Shown here one piece after another: positions 36,801 through 48,981 of a DNA stretch of 64,000 nt. The stretch comes from Rhinopomastus cyanomelas (Eukaryota; Chordata; Aves; Bucerotiformes; Rhinopomastidae). A model generated the notes under the pieces. The model was not told where the DNA came from, searched no databases, and was given only the letters and a program-made list of their open reading frames with translations. Position numbers and translations under genes: made by a program. Where the stretch lies: contig VXBP01004577.1 of the NCBI GenBank assembly GCA_013400115.1, positions 1,054,001 to 1,118,000 on the forward strand, read 5' to 3'. The number at the start of each line of letters is the position of its first letter. The first letter of the stretch is position 1.

Positions 36801-37076
36801 CATAGACTCATGGAATCATCACGGCTGGAAAGGATCTCCAAGATCATCAAGTCCAGCCCTCATCCTAACATCACCCTAACCCCTAGAGCATGGCCTATAG
36901 CTACTTGTTTCCTAAATACCTCCAGAGACGGTGACTCAACCACCTCCCTGTGTAGCCTGCTCCAGTTTCCGACCACTCTCTCAGTAAAGAACTTCTTCCT
37001 AATATCCAGTCTAAACCTCCCCTGATGCAGCTTCAGGCCATTTCCCCTTGTCCTGTCATTAGTAATTTGGGAGAAA
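36801..37076 (-). mobile_element. CR1 LINE 3' fragment, intermediate-age subfamily
   Basis: Plus strand CATAGACTCATGGAATCATC and ACGGCTGGAAAGGATCTCCA mark the 3' end. The minus-strand frame continues through NDRTRGNGLKLHQGRFRLDI, KKFFTERVVGNWSRLHREVV. It joins the next CR1 copy in the same frame. Confidence 0.88.
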
Positions 37077-37415
37077 ATACCTCTAAGCACCTCATCTATA
37101 CAACTTTTAAACACATCAGTGGATGGTGACTCAACCACTCCCCTGGGCAGCCTATTCCAGTGCTCCATCACCCTCACTGGGAAAAAGTTCCTTCTGATAT
37201 GGAACCTCCTCTGTTCCAGCTTGCACCCATTGCCCCATGTCCTATCACCAGTTGACAATGAGAAGAGCCTGGCTCCATCCTCCTGACTCCCACCCTTCAC
37301 CTATTTATAGACATTAATGAGGTCACCCCTCAGTCTCCTCCAAGCTAAAGAGACCCAGCTCCCTCAGCCTCTCCTCATAAGGGAGGTGTTCTGCTTCCTT
37401 CACCATCCTCCTTGC
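37077..37415 (-). mobile_element. CR1 LINE fragment, younger subfamily, fused in frame to the previous copy
   Basis: The minus-strand frame 36860-37300 (146 codons) reads MKGGSQEDGARLFSLSTGDR and FFPVRVMEHWNRLPRGVVES, and then continues directly into the second CR1 C-terminus. Two homologous C-termini therefore occur in tandem. This piece has no 3' UTR or octamer tail of its own. Confidence 0.88.
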
Positions 37416-37874
37416 TTTACTACACTGCTGGTGGCTGTGGACTTCAGGGTTACAAGGCAGGGCACCACACAGAGCGTGTGAGCGGAGGAATGCATGGCTC
37501 TTCGTTTCTCAGCAAAAGGATGCGGTTCCTAGCTAGGTGGTGTCAGAGAGTGGCCTGCACCCAGCGGTGTATCCCAGGAGGTGCGATCACACTGCAGGCA
37601 TCACACCTGTGCTCTGGCATGTCACTGTTTCAGGAGAAGAAAGAACTTCAATGGCAAGTAGATGTGCTGATTTAGCTCAGCGACAAGTGTTGTTTTGGAG
37701 GCAGAAAGAAGGCGTGGATAGATTTTTGAGTGGGCTGGGGTGTGATGCACCGTTTGCACTCTCACCATTGATACAGAGGATCTCAGCTACTCCCCTTAAC
37801 CACATAGTAATTGTCTAGCTCGCTACGCTTCCTCTTGCATGAAGCGTATTTTAATCCTCACTTCATAGCAAGCA
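37416..37874. other. Anonymous intergenic sequence
   Basis: No feature recognised. Confidence 0.6.
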
Positions 37875-38066
37875 AGAATCATAGAATCATAGAATCATAG
37901 AATCATTACGGATAGGAAGGGACCTCCAAAGATCATCTAGTCCAATCCCCCTGACACAGCAGGATCACCCAGACCAAGTCACACAGGAACACATCCAGTC
38001 GGGTCTTGAATATCTCCAGTGAGGGAGACTCCACAACCCGCCTGGGCAGCCTGTTCCAGTGCTCCA
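37875..38066 (-). mobile_element. CR1 LINE 3' fragment (about 190 bp) with expanded octamer tail
   Basis: The 3' tail has four consecutive TCATAGAA/TCATTACG-type units, the longest octamer array in the window. The body ends in the ORF2 segment WNRLPRRVVESPSLEIFKTRL. Confidence 0.94.
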
Positions 38067-39694
38067 GATCCACAGTGAACAGTTTCTGATGCTGGGGTAA
38101 TTCTGCACTGCCTAGTTCTTCCCACCTATGGCTAATAGCCTTCGCATTCACCTCACTGGACTCCTGTGTTTTACCTGATTCTGATGCTGTGCTGCCATCT
38201 GTGAGTAGTTTCAGGCACCCTTTCAGTGTGTAAAACCCTACCAGCTACAAGTGACATGGCAATCCCTGCATTATTTAAGGCGTTTTAAGCTTCGAGTCAT
38301 TTCAGCTGACATCATTTCAGTGACATCCTCGCTCAGCACACAGAACACTTACTCATGAACGAGAAGGAGTGAGTCAGATGTACGGAGTTTTCAAGGTCAC
38401 TACATTGTTAATAAAACTTGTTAACTGACACAGGCGTTAGTCATGAAGCCGAGCGAATGCAAGGATGGAGCCACTTGCAGCTCCTCACCGTTCTGCTACA
38501 TCCTGCCTTCTAAAGAGAGAGGTTTTATTTTGGGGCCTGATTTAAACCTACATAAGTCAGTGAAGAAACTCCCCGTGGTTTCGGCGAGCTTCGTATCAGA
38601 CTGACACTAAACTGCAGAACCCTGCTCTTGAAAGAAGCACACAACAGGCTGACAACTCGGGCAGACTCCTACATGTCAGCTCCTGGCGCAGCCTGTAGCT
38701 GCAGCATTCATCTCAGTAAAACAGATGGAGTTTGACCAAGCCCTAGGTGGAACAGTAATTACATTTTGCTCCTTCAGGGCTCTCTTTCTGCAGAAAGCAC
38801 AGAACTTCTCTGCTGCAGCAAGTGGGGAATAGTCACCGTTTGAACACGCTGGGGGTTTGCCGATCCCCCAGTTGCAGGCTGTAAGGACCAGTCGCTAGGC
38901 GTAAGGACCGAATGGGAATACAAGTGCAGCATGTAACGGTGCCCAGCGCACGACCAACACCGATCGGTCACTAAATGGAGATGCTTTGGTTTAATGAGAT
39001 CCCCACGGAAGACATCTCACCAGATCAGCTCCCTTTTGGTGACAAGGAGTGCCTTGCTTCTGTACGCATCACCACTCTGCACCGAATACAGACAGGTGCT
39101 TTGGGTCCTGTGTCTGCTCGGCCTCACTCAGACAGTCACCCGCGCTGCAAGGCTGGTATGTGAATGATCCTCGTCAGATGAAAAGCTGGGAGGCTGGAAA
39201 GAAAACCAAGGCATTCTCAGTGCCAATAGGCACAATGTAGGATGAATCACATCCTATGTGGGATCCCACATCTCACTTAGTATGAGGCATCTTGGATAGT
39301 TCTACATCAGAGCTAGTCATCCTGGTCTCCCTTGGAAAATGGAAAGATGGCAACTTTAGGGTGTCATTTCAAACTCGCGGGTCATTGGAAGGACATTTCA
39401 GTGACCTCCTGTGGACATTGTTGGCAGCGTGAGGTGAATTACACCGTGAGCACAATGAATAAATCTCAATTGACCCTACAAAGGCCCCACAAAAGGCTCT
39501 TAGATATGTAGGTTTCTACATCTTGAGATTCATTCCAGACAGTCCCACACAAATGCATCTGCTGCTGGGTTTCGCAAGGCAACAGAAAGACCAAGCTGCC
39601 AGTGCACATCGCCACAAACAGAGGTGGAATCCCTCCCTGGCAATGGTGAACCACTGCAATACACCCCTTAGGAAGCAGAGTCTGCACAGAGGCT
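38067..39694. other. Anonymous intergenic sequence
   Basis: No repeat, exon or RNA gene is recognised over 1.6 kb. Confidence 0.6.
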
Positions 39695-40252
39695 AGAGGG
39701 ACCTCGAAAGATCATCCAGTCCAATCCCCTGACACAGCAGCATCACCTAGACCAAGTTGCACAGGAACACATCCAGGCAGGTCTTAAACATCTCCAATGA
39801 AGGAGACTCCACAACCCCTCTGGGCAGCCTGTTCCAGTGCTCCATCACCCTCACTGGGAAGTTCCTTCTCATGTTTATATGGAACCTCCTCTGTTCTAGC
39901 TCACACCCATTGCCCCTTGTCCTATCACCAGATGACACTGAGAAGAGCCTGGCTCCATCCTCCTGACACCCACCCTTCAAATATTTATAGACATTAATGA
40001 GGTCATCCCTCGGTCTTCTCTTCTCCAAGATAAAGAGACCCAGCTCCCTCAGCCTTTCCTCATAAGGGAGGTGCTCCACTTCTTTCATCACTCCCCCCAG
40101 CAGCTCCACATCCCTCTTGAACTGAGGGCCCCAGAACTGGATGCAATACTCCAGCTGTGGTCTCACTAGGGCAGAGTAGATGGGGAGAAGAACCTCTCTC
40201 GATCTGCTAACCACTCCCCTTCTGATCCACCCCAGGATGCTGTTGGCCCTCT
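39695..40252 (-). mobile_element. CR1 LINE, 5'-truncated copy (about 560 bp)
   Basis: An almost uninterrupted minus-strand frame of 155 codons (39747-40214) covers SREVLLPIYSALVRPQLEYC, LPYEERLRELGLFILEKRR and LDVFLCNLV with the natural stop. A small deletion follows VELLGGV. The 3' UTR lacks its last 25 bp and octamers (plus strand starts GAGGGACCTCG). Confidence 0.95.
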
Positions 40253-41420
40253 GTCCAGTGATACGCAGAAGTTACTAACAGAATCATACTCACGCAATGT
40301 GTATATATGGTGTCTACAGATTCCAGAGAGTGAGTCCTTAAATACACTGGAAGGTAGTGGGGGACAGGCAGCACCTCAGCCAGAGAGCTGCTCTGGTTGT
40401 GATTAAGAAACCCTGTGTCATTAGATACAGCTGGAAAAAACTGTGTGTGAGCAGTGTGGGCAGGACAGCTGCAGCAGCGTGAGCTGACGACTCCTCCTGG
40501 TAGCAATAAGGCAGCGTGTAGGTGAAAACCCAAGGTCTGGAAGGATGTATCCAGGAGGCCCAACAGAACAGCAGCGAGGGCTTTGTCCTTTGGTGTGACT
40601 CAGTTATTAGCACTGCAGCCCCTGCTACAGGCAGCCCCTGCAGAAACAGCTTCGTCCCAACAAAGCAAATCCCAATGCAGTGTGGCCCCGAGAAAGCAAA
40701 GAGCCAGTGATTAGGGAAGAAGGACAGAGGGAAGCATCGGTCCTACGCACGTGGCAAGCAGCTGCCTACAGAGCAGCTAGGAAAATGGCCATAAAGTTGT
40801 CACAAGAACTTGCAATGTGTGTAGAAAAAGCCAGGAGTCTTCCTACAGCGCTGTGGAGGACGTGGCTCACGAAAGAGCGTGGCTCAGGCAGACTTCAGTC
40901 AACAACATTATTTAAATATCTTAAAACTATTTTGATCTCTTCTGTCTTGTACTTTTGCCCGAAGATGCAGTTAGCAAACCTCAAACAACCTGAACAGGCA
41001 AGCAGAGCTGGGAAAGTGGTGAAGGACAGTTGGCTACTGTCAGTGCAGTGTTCACTGTAGTCATGTCAGCGTCACTCCTCTTCCTCTTTTGCCTTCACGT
41101 TCATCTTTGTGTAAGTCCTGGGCTGCGAGGACCAGAGAGACATCAGCCCTGGCACTTCTTTTTGTACAGGGCACGTTAGCACAGTGCCTGGCTCAGCAGA
41201 GACGGCTGCAGTGACACTGCAGAATGCATCTGTCAGTTGGGAGAAGTGAACTCAGAGTTGAAGTAAGGGTGAGCGGCGAGGAATGTTCGGGATGTGAGGA
41301 TGGAGCACGCGGTCTCTGCTCACTGAAATGAGCAAAACAGGGAAAACAGTAGAATCTGGCAAAGGCACAAGCACAGGCCCAGTGGATAAGGAAGAGGAAA
41401 CCTGTAACACTAAGTGTCTG
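40253..41420. other. Anonymous intergenic sequence
   Basis: A 126-codon plus frame (40680-41060) has no recognisable domain. Nothing else is seen. Confidence 0.58.
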
Positions 41421-41750
41421 CGTTTATAAATATGTTAGGGGTGGGTGTCAGGAGGAGGGAGCCAGGCTCTTCTCAGTGTCAACTGGTGGTAGGATGAGGG
41501 GCAGTGGGTATGAGCTGGAACATAGGAGGTTCCACATAAATATGAGAAGGAACTTCTTCCCAGTGAGGGTGACAGAGCACTGGAACAGGCTGCCCAGGGT
41601 GGTTGTGGAGTCTCCTTCTCTGGAGAGGTTTAAGACCTGCCTAGATGTGTTCCTGTGTGACTTGGTCTAGGTGATCCTGCTGTGTCAGGGGAACTGGCCT
41701 AGATGATCTTTTGAGGTCTCTTCCAATCCCTAATGTTCTGTAATTCTGTG
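41421..41750 (+). mobile_element. CR1 LINE 3' fragment (about 330 bp)
   Basis: Open plus frame at 41476-41670 gives GGRMRGSGYELEHRRFHINM and WNRLPRVVVESPSLERFKTC, then the ORF2 stop. The tail is TTCTGTAATTCTGTGAGA. Confidence 0.95.
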
Positions 41751-42945
41751 AGACAAAGCTGGAGAAGCTAAGAATGAAAGACAAGAAAACATGTAGGAGA
41801 GAATGTAAACCCTTAGGTCTTCGAAGCCTCTCTTATTTGCAGTGGCAACAGAACTGCCAAATCCTACCCAATGAGAACCTGAGTCAGGCTGAGCAAGCCC
41901 TGTGCATCAGGCATGCAAAAGGGGTTATGAAAGAAACCTGCAGCCCTGGGCTGTAAACACAGAGCAGCAAGTCTAGGAAACGTCTGTGCTTCTGAGCCTG
42001 TGTCAGTGAACCAGCTCATTTTGATCACGATTTAGAAGAGCAGCGACGGGGAGAAAAATGAGTCCTTGAAGGAGATCAGTAGAGAACACCAGCGAGGGGA
42101 TCAGGAGGTGCGCTTCAAGCCTGCTCCAACATTTGGGTTTGCTTTGCGTGAAGAACGTGGCAGTGGCATTAAATAGAAATAAATTGGCTGCTCGTGATGG
42201 GTTTGTTCTCTTCGTGGTATCACAGCTCACCTTTCCTCTGAGTCTATTTACAGATTCCAGCCACTGTAGCTAAGGCTGTAAAGAGCAGCCTTTGATATTA
42301 TCTCTCTGAATTTGCCTGGCTCCGTGGAATTGAGCGGAGACGAAGGGCTCCTGAGATTAAACGGGCACAGAAACTGTACCAGATGTACCAGCGACGCACA
42401 CACCCGACACTGCCCCGTGACATTTGCATAGTATTTGGAGAAGGCAGGAGGATTTCAGGTTCGCTCCCAAACAGGCACAGATGGGGAAGGGAAATCCTAG
42501 AGAGCTCCAGAACACCGGCCAGGATTCATTTCCCACGTTTGAACAGCTCAGGAGACGACAAGAACTGTAATGTGGCAAAAGGTCAGATCATTTCATCGGT
42601 AGGTTTGTCTGGGTTTTACTTGTTTTGCTAAGAAAATCTGCAAATGATAAAGCAGCCAAGAGGGAATCTCACACGGTGCTTCCACAGCTGGCACGCGGGT
42701 GATCACCTGCTTCCTGAGTCAGGCTGCCTTTTACTGCCATTCGGAACTATGCGGTGCGAAAGGTGAGGACCAGTGTCATGCCTGTGTCTCTTACAGCTAT
42801 CAGGACTATCTGAAGACTGCAAGATTTTGTCTGCATCCTTCATCCCACCACCTGCTGGAAGTAATCAGGCCTTCCACAGCCAGAGACGGAGCATTAAGAC
42901 ACAAGGTGCTGGGGAGCCAGGCCAATACCTGTGCAAAACATCTCC
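41751..42945. other. Anonymous intergenic sequence
   Basis: No feature recognised over 1.2 kb. Confidence 0.6.
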
Positions 42946-43409
42946 AAGGACACGGAGCTGCTGGAGGGTGTCCAGCGTGGAGCAACAAGGATGATGAAGG
43001 AAGTGGAGCACCTCCCTTATGAGGAGAGGCTGAGGGAGCTGGGTCTCTGTAGCTTGGAGCAGATTGAGGGGTGACCACATCAATGTCTATAAGTATTTGA
43101 AGGGTGGTGTCAGAAGGATGGAGCCGGGCTCTTCTCAATGTCATCTAGTGATAGAACAAGGGGCAGTGGGTGTGAGCTGGAACACAGGAGGTTCCATATA
43201 AATATTGGAAGGAACTTCTTCCCAGTGAGGGTGACAGAGCACTGGAACAGGCTGCCCAGGGTGGTTGTGGAGTCTCCTTCTCTGGAGATGTTTAAACCCT
43301 GTCTGGATGCGTTCCTAGACCTAGACTTGGTCTAGGTGATGCTGCTGTGGCAGGGGGATTGGACTAGATGATCTTTCAGGGTCCCTTCCGATCCCTACTG
43401 ATTCTATGA
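42946..43409 (+). mobile_element. CR1 LINE, 5'-truncated copy (about 460 bp)
   Basis: Starts near GGAGCTGCTGGAGGGTGTCC and encodes SSDRTRGSGCELEHRRFHIN and VTEHWNRLPRVVVESPSLEM at 43138-43335. A small duplication near the end (CTAGACCTAGACTTGG) changes the last codons to LDLDLV. The tail is ATTCTATGACTA. Confidence 0.95.
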
Positions 43410-43641
43410 CTACACTGGAAGTCTCTAGCTAGGCAGAGAAGTGCATGAGTGTGACTTTCTTGTGGCTACCTCTGGTTTTGGGGCAGGAGGAAGGTGTTTT
43501 ACCAAGACAGCTCCAGTCTGTATGTAGCATGTGGTTTTAAAAATGAAGTGGGATGTTTGAAGAAGACAAGGATAAAAGTGCTGCTATCTGCTCATGACTT
43601 GAGCTCAGCACAGTAACTCTTGGTGCTCAAAGGAAGCTGAA
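43410..43641. other. Short spacer
   Basis: Unique sequence of about 230 bp between two plus-strand CR1 copies. Confidence 0.6.
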
Positions 43642-43734
43642 CCCTGCTGTTGCAGGGGGATTGGACTAGATGGTCTTTTGAGGTCACTTCCAGTCCATAA
43701 TGATTCTATGATTCTACAATTCTACGATTCTATG
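43642..43734 (+). mobile_element. CR1 LINE 3' UTR fragment (about 93 bp) with octamer array
   Basis: Begins after the ORF2 stop (CCCTGCTGTTGCAGGGGGAT). The tail has four diverged octamers: ATTCTATG, ATTCTACA, ATTCTACG and ATTCTATG. Confidence 0.93.
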
Positions 43735-45202
43735 AACAGCCAGGAGAGAAAGCTGAAAAGAGCTTCAGGATGCAGCACAGTGCTTCTGGCTTCTGGCTGG
43801 AAAGGGCAAAGCCAAGCGTAAGCCACTGCAACACTTCCAGTGAAAACCTTGTGTACTACCTGCAGGGCAGCCAAGGGCAGCACATACCTGGTGGGACCAC
43901 CAGCTCGACAGCAGTGATGTGAACGGGCAGTGGCAGCTCTTGGGACGATGACTGTGTTTTTTATTCCTTAAGACTTTTGTAACAAATGGCTGGCAGCTGG
44001 TTTCTGTTTTCCTGGTGTGAATGAGAAGCAGATCCAGACTTAACACGGGCCAGCCTTTTTGGTGGCCTAGTTACAATCCTAGTCCTAGCGAAAAGACTTT
44101 TATGCTGCCAAACACATTCCCCTCTTTGGCTTTAGTAACTCCTGCCTGGTAGTCCAACATGAACTAATTGTGGATGTAGTCTGTGTGTGGTCCCATTTGC
44201 TGTTCAAAACAGTTTCCCATGCTAACAGTCCGCCTGGCTCAGCGTCGGGCTACTTCTCCACGCTGTTGTGCAACGGCACAGACTCTTTTGCTGACTTTGC
44301 AGATTTGCTCTTGCCATTCGTAAGGATTCGTCGCACCATCAAAAGCAGCAGACTAGTCTTCCCATCTGGACCTTTTGGGGATGTCCCTGAATTCTGAGTG
44401 GACTGGAAAATACTGGGTTTTTTCCCCAGTGGCTTTGAAAACCAGTAACTTCTGACTTACTAATATAACCTGCTAAGCCACTCGTTCAGTAACCTGGTAG
44501 CTCCAGTCCTCCAACTCTTCTTCTGGTCGCATTAAGTTACATTAGAAAATGTGTTTCCCGTGTGAGGAGACAAGAACAAGCAGAGGAAAGCAGGAAGCTG
44601 CTGCGAATGTCCACTAAAAGCCCCATGGTTTGCTTTGTGCAAATGTGTTTCCTTTTATGACCTACGCACTCGACGCCGTCTTGGAGCAGCTACAGCTAAA
44701 TAATTCACCTCTCCAAACAGGCAGCTCACTGCGAGGTAGAGCAGGGACAGCAAGAAATGGTGCCTTAAAACAAGCACAATTCTACCCAAGCATGGACCTG
44801 TAATACCTGCAGCTGGGATTTCTGCCCCTTCGGTTGACATCCAGCCCCACTGGGTGGAAGGCACCCCTGGTAAAAATGGACTTTGGGGCAAGAACTACAG
44901 CAGACGCCTTGTTTCAGCTGCAAGCACAGGCACTTCGAGCAGCCAGGCGTGCAGGGGGATACCCCATCAATCAGAAAGGCAGCAAGTGTTTCCTTAATGC
45001 TTTAAAAAACAAAGGGTTCCGAATGAGAAAGCGATTTAAAAAATCCTTGTCATTTGGTTTTGGTTACTTCCCCAGAAATGCTGGAGTTTTCATCTTTTCA
45101 GGTGAAAAAATACGCAGTTTTCTCTCACTGAGTTTCTATTATTACCTGCTCGCCCACTGCACTAAGTGCGATGCTCTGCTCAAGGAGCGAAGGCTACCCA
45201 CG
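43735..45202. other. Anonymous intergenic sequence
   Basis: Open frames up to 130 codons (44834-45226 plus, which runs into the next CR1 copy) show nothing recognisable. Confidence 0.58.
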
Positions 45203-45575
45203 CCTCTTGAGCTTGGAGGAGACTGAGGGGTGACCTCATTAATGTTTATAAATAAGTGAAGGGTGGGTGTCAGGAGGATGGAGCCAGGCTCTGCTCAGTG
45301 TCATCTAGTGATAGGACACGGGGCAATGGGTGTGAGCTGGAATATAGGAGGTTTCACATTGATATGAGAAGGAACTTCTTCCCAGTGAGGGTGACAGAGC
45401 ACTAGAAGGGGCTGCCCAGGGGGATTGTGGAGTCTCCTTCTCTGGAGACACTTAAAACCTGCTGGGATGTGTTCCTGTGTGACTTGGTCTAGATGATCCT
45501 GCTGTGGCAGGGGGATTGCACTGGATGATCTTTCAGGGTCCCTTCCAATCCCTAATGTTCTGTGATTCTGTGATT
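45203..45575 (+). mobile_element. CR1 LINE 3' fragment (about 373 bp)
   Basis: Begins CTCTTGAGCTTGGAGGAGAC (the SLEKRRLRGDL region with a deletion), continues through the ORF2 C-terminus and 3' UTR and ends TTCTGTGATTCTGTGATT. Confidence 0.95.
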
Positions 45576-46642
45576 TCTGAGGACAATGCTGGCCTTGCAA
45601 TGGAGTATCTGGGATGTAAATCAACATTTCACAGCAGGTTCTTTTAAAACAATCAAAAAAATCACCACAGAGATAACAAAACTGCTGTCCACAGTGGAAA
45701 TGGATCTATTATCAAAGAAAAGCATTAAAATGAGTAGAAACACGATTATTCAAACGCGCTGCCTGCAGAGGCTCGCTGGCTGCGCTTGACAGCTTACAGC
45801 AGCCACCTGCCAGGCACCTCACAAAACGTCAGGGTGGACCAGAGCTGGACAGGTGTCTTCTCCAGTGCTGCTGTGATTCTCCCTTGGTGAAATCTCCGGG
45901 ACGGCTACTTGGAACCACACTGTTCTCACCAGCCTGTAGCTTCAAACAGATCTTCAGAGAACAAAGACATGAACGTATGACACTATTTTTAGCAGTGAAG
46001 CAAATCAGCCTGGTTTTCATCTGCAGCTCTGCAGCCAGTCTACACTCCCTGTCAACATCATCTGTCAAACAGCACAGTTCACAGCGTTCCGCTCCGGAGG
46101 GGTGCGGGCAGCTTCCACGACAGTCTGCCCTGCTGCGGCACCCCGCAACTCCTCCCATCGCCACTGCTCTTGTCGGCTTCTGGGCGGCAGCAGGGTGTTT
46201 GCCAAGCAGATCGACCAAACAGTTCTTTAAGTGTACTGCATGGTTCTCCATCATGAATTATGGGCACAGCAGACAAGCAAGAGGTCACACATGTAGGCCT
46301 GACAGCTCATGCCTCCGTGGGAATGAGGAGGCTCTGCCTCAGAACAGCTCCCCAACAGCCAAGCACACACATTGTATGCGGGTAGACCTGAAGGACACCC
46401 GCTGGCCTGAATTCCATTAGAAGACTTCCAGCGAGCAGGCTTACCAAGCTCCTCTTTTAATTGCTTCTGAAGGCCACTGCCCACCTGCTGGAAAACCCAG
46501 CCTTCTGCAGCTACCAGACGCAATGATGACTTGGCACACTCGCACCTCAGGTCTATAATCCGTACGGCCCAGAACATCATAAGGCCACATTTGAAAAATA
46601 CTCCTCAATTGCAGGGACAATGTCATGTTTCCCCCTGCTTTG
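45576..46642. other. Anonymous intergenic sequence with a long unassigned open frame
   Basis: A plus-strand frame at 45884-46420 is open for 178 codons. Its translation is Ser/Arg/Cys-rich and has no domain I recognise. It overlaps a 141-codon minus frame at 45829-46254. A small CpG cluster at 46079-46190 may explain the lack of stops. I do not call a gene. Confidence 0.5.
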
Positions 46643-46850
46643 ATAAATATGAGAAGGCACTTCTTCCCAGTGAGGGTGACAGAGCACTGGAACAGGCTAC
46701 CCAGGGAAGTTGTGGAGTCTCCTTCTCTTGAGATGTTTAAGACCCCCCTGGATGTGCTCCTGTGTGACTTGGTCTAGGTGGTGCTGCTGTGGCAGGAGGA
46801 TTGGACTGGATGATCTTTTGAGGTCCTTTCCAATCCCTAATGATTCTATG
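46643..46850 (+). mobile_element. CR1 LINE 3' fragment (about 208 bp)
   Basis: Starts ATAAATATGAGAAGGCACTT, keeps the ORF2 end and stop, and ends with one ATTCTATGAGA unit. Confidence 0.94.
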
Positions 46851-47617
46851 AGAGCATGAAAAGCTGGTCCTAACTCGTGTGCTCAGAAAGCTACACCGCA
46901 GAGATGTGCTGGTGGAGTGTCCAGAGCTTGATTTGTTTGTACGCTGGCAGTGGCTAAAAGAGCTAACTCGTGATTCACTGAGAAAGAGAAAAACCATCGG
47001 CGCAAATGGAGATGATGCTCCATTTCCCAAGCACTGCAGAACCGGGAGAGGGAGTACTGCAACATGCTGGCAGCCTGCCAAGCCATAGGAAACAATCAGT
47101 ATCTTTTACTAATTTTTAGCACTGCTAAAGCTAATTTCTGGGTTGACGAAAACAGCTCCTTTAGAACTGGAAAACCCTTGAAAAGCCCTTTAACGCTGAA
47201 CCGAATCAACAGCCATTCTGAAGAACAACAGTTGCAGGTCCCACTCCAAGATCTAGAGTTTCTTTAATGGTTCCTTCAGAACCCAGTACTGATTTTAAAA
47301 GGCCCTCAAAATGTCAGGGGAAAACATGAGCCTTCTTTCCAGGTTTGGGTTTTCCTGTAGAAGAACCGTGCGCTTGCTGAACACAGTCAGCTAAGGCTGT
47401 TCTTTGCAACCAGCTCAAGACAAATGTCTTAACTTCCTTCATCATTTTGTCACTGCCGGGCTACGGGACTGTGGGGATCAGAGGAAAAGCCACATTCACC
47501 ATCAACCACATTCAGCAGTGGGTGACAATGGAAAAGCTCTTCTCCTACTTAATGCTCTTCTACAGGTTAAGGATTTAAGAGTTTTATATCCACCAGGATA
47601 CAATCCTACACAGATCC
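46851..47617. other. Anonymous intergenic sequence
   Basis: No feature recognised. Confidence 0.6.
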
Positions 47618-48640
47618 CTAGTGGTTGGAGGAGAGTTTCGAAGGTCATTGAGTCCAACCTCGCCCTGCTCAAGCAGGGTCATAGAACCTAATACAGGTTA
47701 AACAGAAACGCATCCAGATGGGTCTTAAAAGTCTCCAGAGAAGCAGACTCTGCAACCTCCCTGCACAGCCGGTTCCAGGGCTCTGTAATCCTTAACAGTA
47801 AAGACAATTTTTCTTACATTAAGACAGAACTTCTTGTGCTCCAACTTACGCTCATAATCTCTTGTCCTGTCACAGGACACAAGTGAAAAGAGATTGTCTT
47901 TCTTCTTGACACCAAGCCTTCACGCATTTATTTACAGTGATTAAGTCCCCTCGTAGCCTTCTCCTCTATAATCTGAAAAGTCACAGGTCTCTCCGTCTCT
48001 CCTTATAAGGCAAGTGCTCCAGTCCCTTAATCACCCTCATGGCCCTCTGTTGGACTCTCTCAATCAAGTCCCTATCCCTCTTGAACCGGGTTGCCCAGAA
48101 CCGGACACAATATTCCAGATGTGGCCTCACTAGGGCAGAGCAGAGAGGGAAAAGAACCTCCCTTGACCTGCTGGACACACTGTTCTTGATCCATCCCAGG
48201 ATTCCATTGGCCTTCTTGGCCACAAGAGCACATTGCTGTTCCATGGGTAACTTATTGTCCACAACAACACCATGGCCCCTCTCCACAGTGGATCACCCTC
48301 TCCAGTAGATCGCCCTCCAGCCTGTATTGATGCTTCTCATTACTCCTTCCCAGGTGAAGGACTCTGGACTTACTCGTATTAAACCTTATTAAATGTCTCT
48401 TTGCCTACATCTCCAGTCTGTTCAAGTCTTCCTAAAAGGCTGTACATCCATCAGATGTATCGGGCAGACCACCCAGCTTAGTGTCATCAGCAAAGTTGCT
48501 GAGAAGACATTCCATCCCATCAAGATCATTAATGAAGACATTGAACGAAGCCAAACCCAGCACAGATCCCTGGGAGACACCACTGCTTACAGGTCTCCAG
48601 CTAGACTCTGCACCTTTAATCACTGCTCTTTGGACTCTGT
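47618..48640 (-). mobile_element. CR1 LINE, long older copy (about 1 kb) with reverse transcriptase core
   Basis: A minus-strand frame at 48432-48623 encodes the reverse transcriptase core: SSGVSQGSVLGLASFNVFIN, DLDGMECLLSNFADDTKLGG, with both catalytic aspartates. The frame at 47981-48286 gives LPMEQQCALVAKKANGILGW, SRSREVLFPLCSALVRPHLE and LEHLPYKERRRDL. The remainder is broken by stops and frameshifts, and the 3' tail (47618-47690) is worn. The subfamily differs from most CR1 copies here. Confidence 0.93.
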
Positions 48641-48850
48641 TGGGCTCTTAATGGGCTCTTTATCTTCTATGACATCTCCAATGCTTTTTGAACTCACGAT
48701 CCACAGCACTCCATGAAAATGAGCGCCATAACTTACGCACAAGAAAACTTGATGGCTGCACTGGGTGTTCTGTAGTTCTCGCATGACAAACCCAGCAATT
48801 ACTGGTTTTCTAATTACCTCTGGACCATCTGTACTTTCATACAGCACTCA

Positions 48851-48981
48851 CCTCTCAGTCCTCTCTCTCCCAAGCTAAACCGCTCGCATTTAATTTAGCC
48901 ACCACTTACACAGCAGCCATTCTCTGTCTCGGATCATCGTTGTCACCACTCTTCGAACCTTTTCTGTATCTGTTAGACATG
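48851..48981 (-). mobile_element. Probable very old CR1-like fragment
   Basis: Plus strand words CCAAGCTAAACCGCTCGCATTTAATTTAG, GATCATCGTTGTC and CGAACCTTTTCTGTATCTG resemble the conserved ORF2 region of ancient CR1 families, read on the minus strand. Divergence is high. Confidence 0.5.

Noticed and set aside
45884..46420. 178-codon open frame as a new gene
   Set aside because: No recognisable domain, an overlapping long frame on the other strand and a local CpG cluster; no splice or promoter context. Left unassigned.
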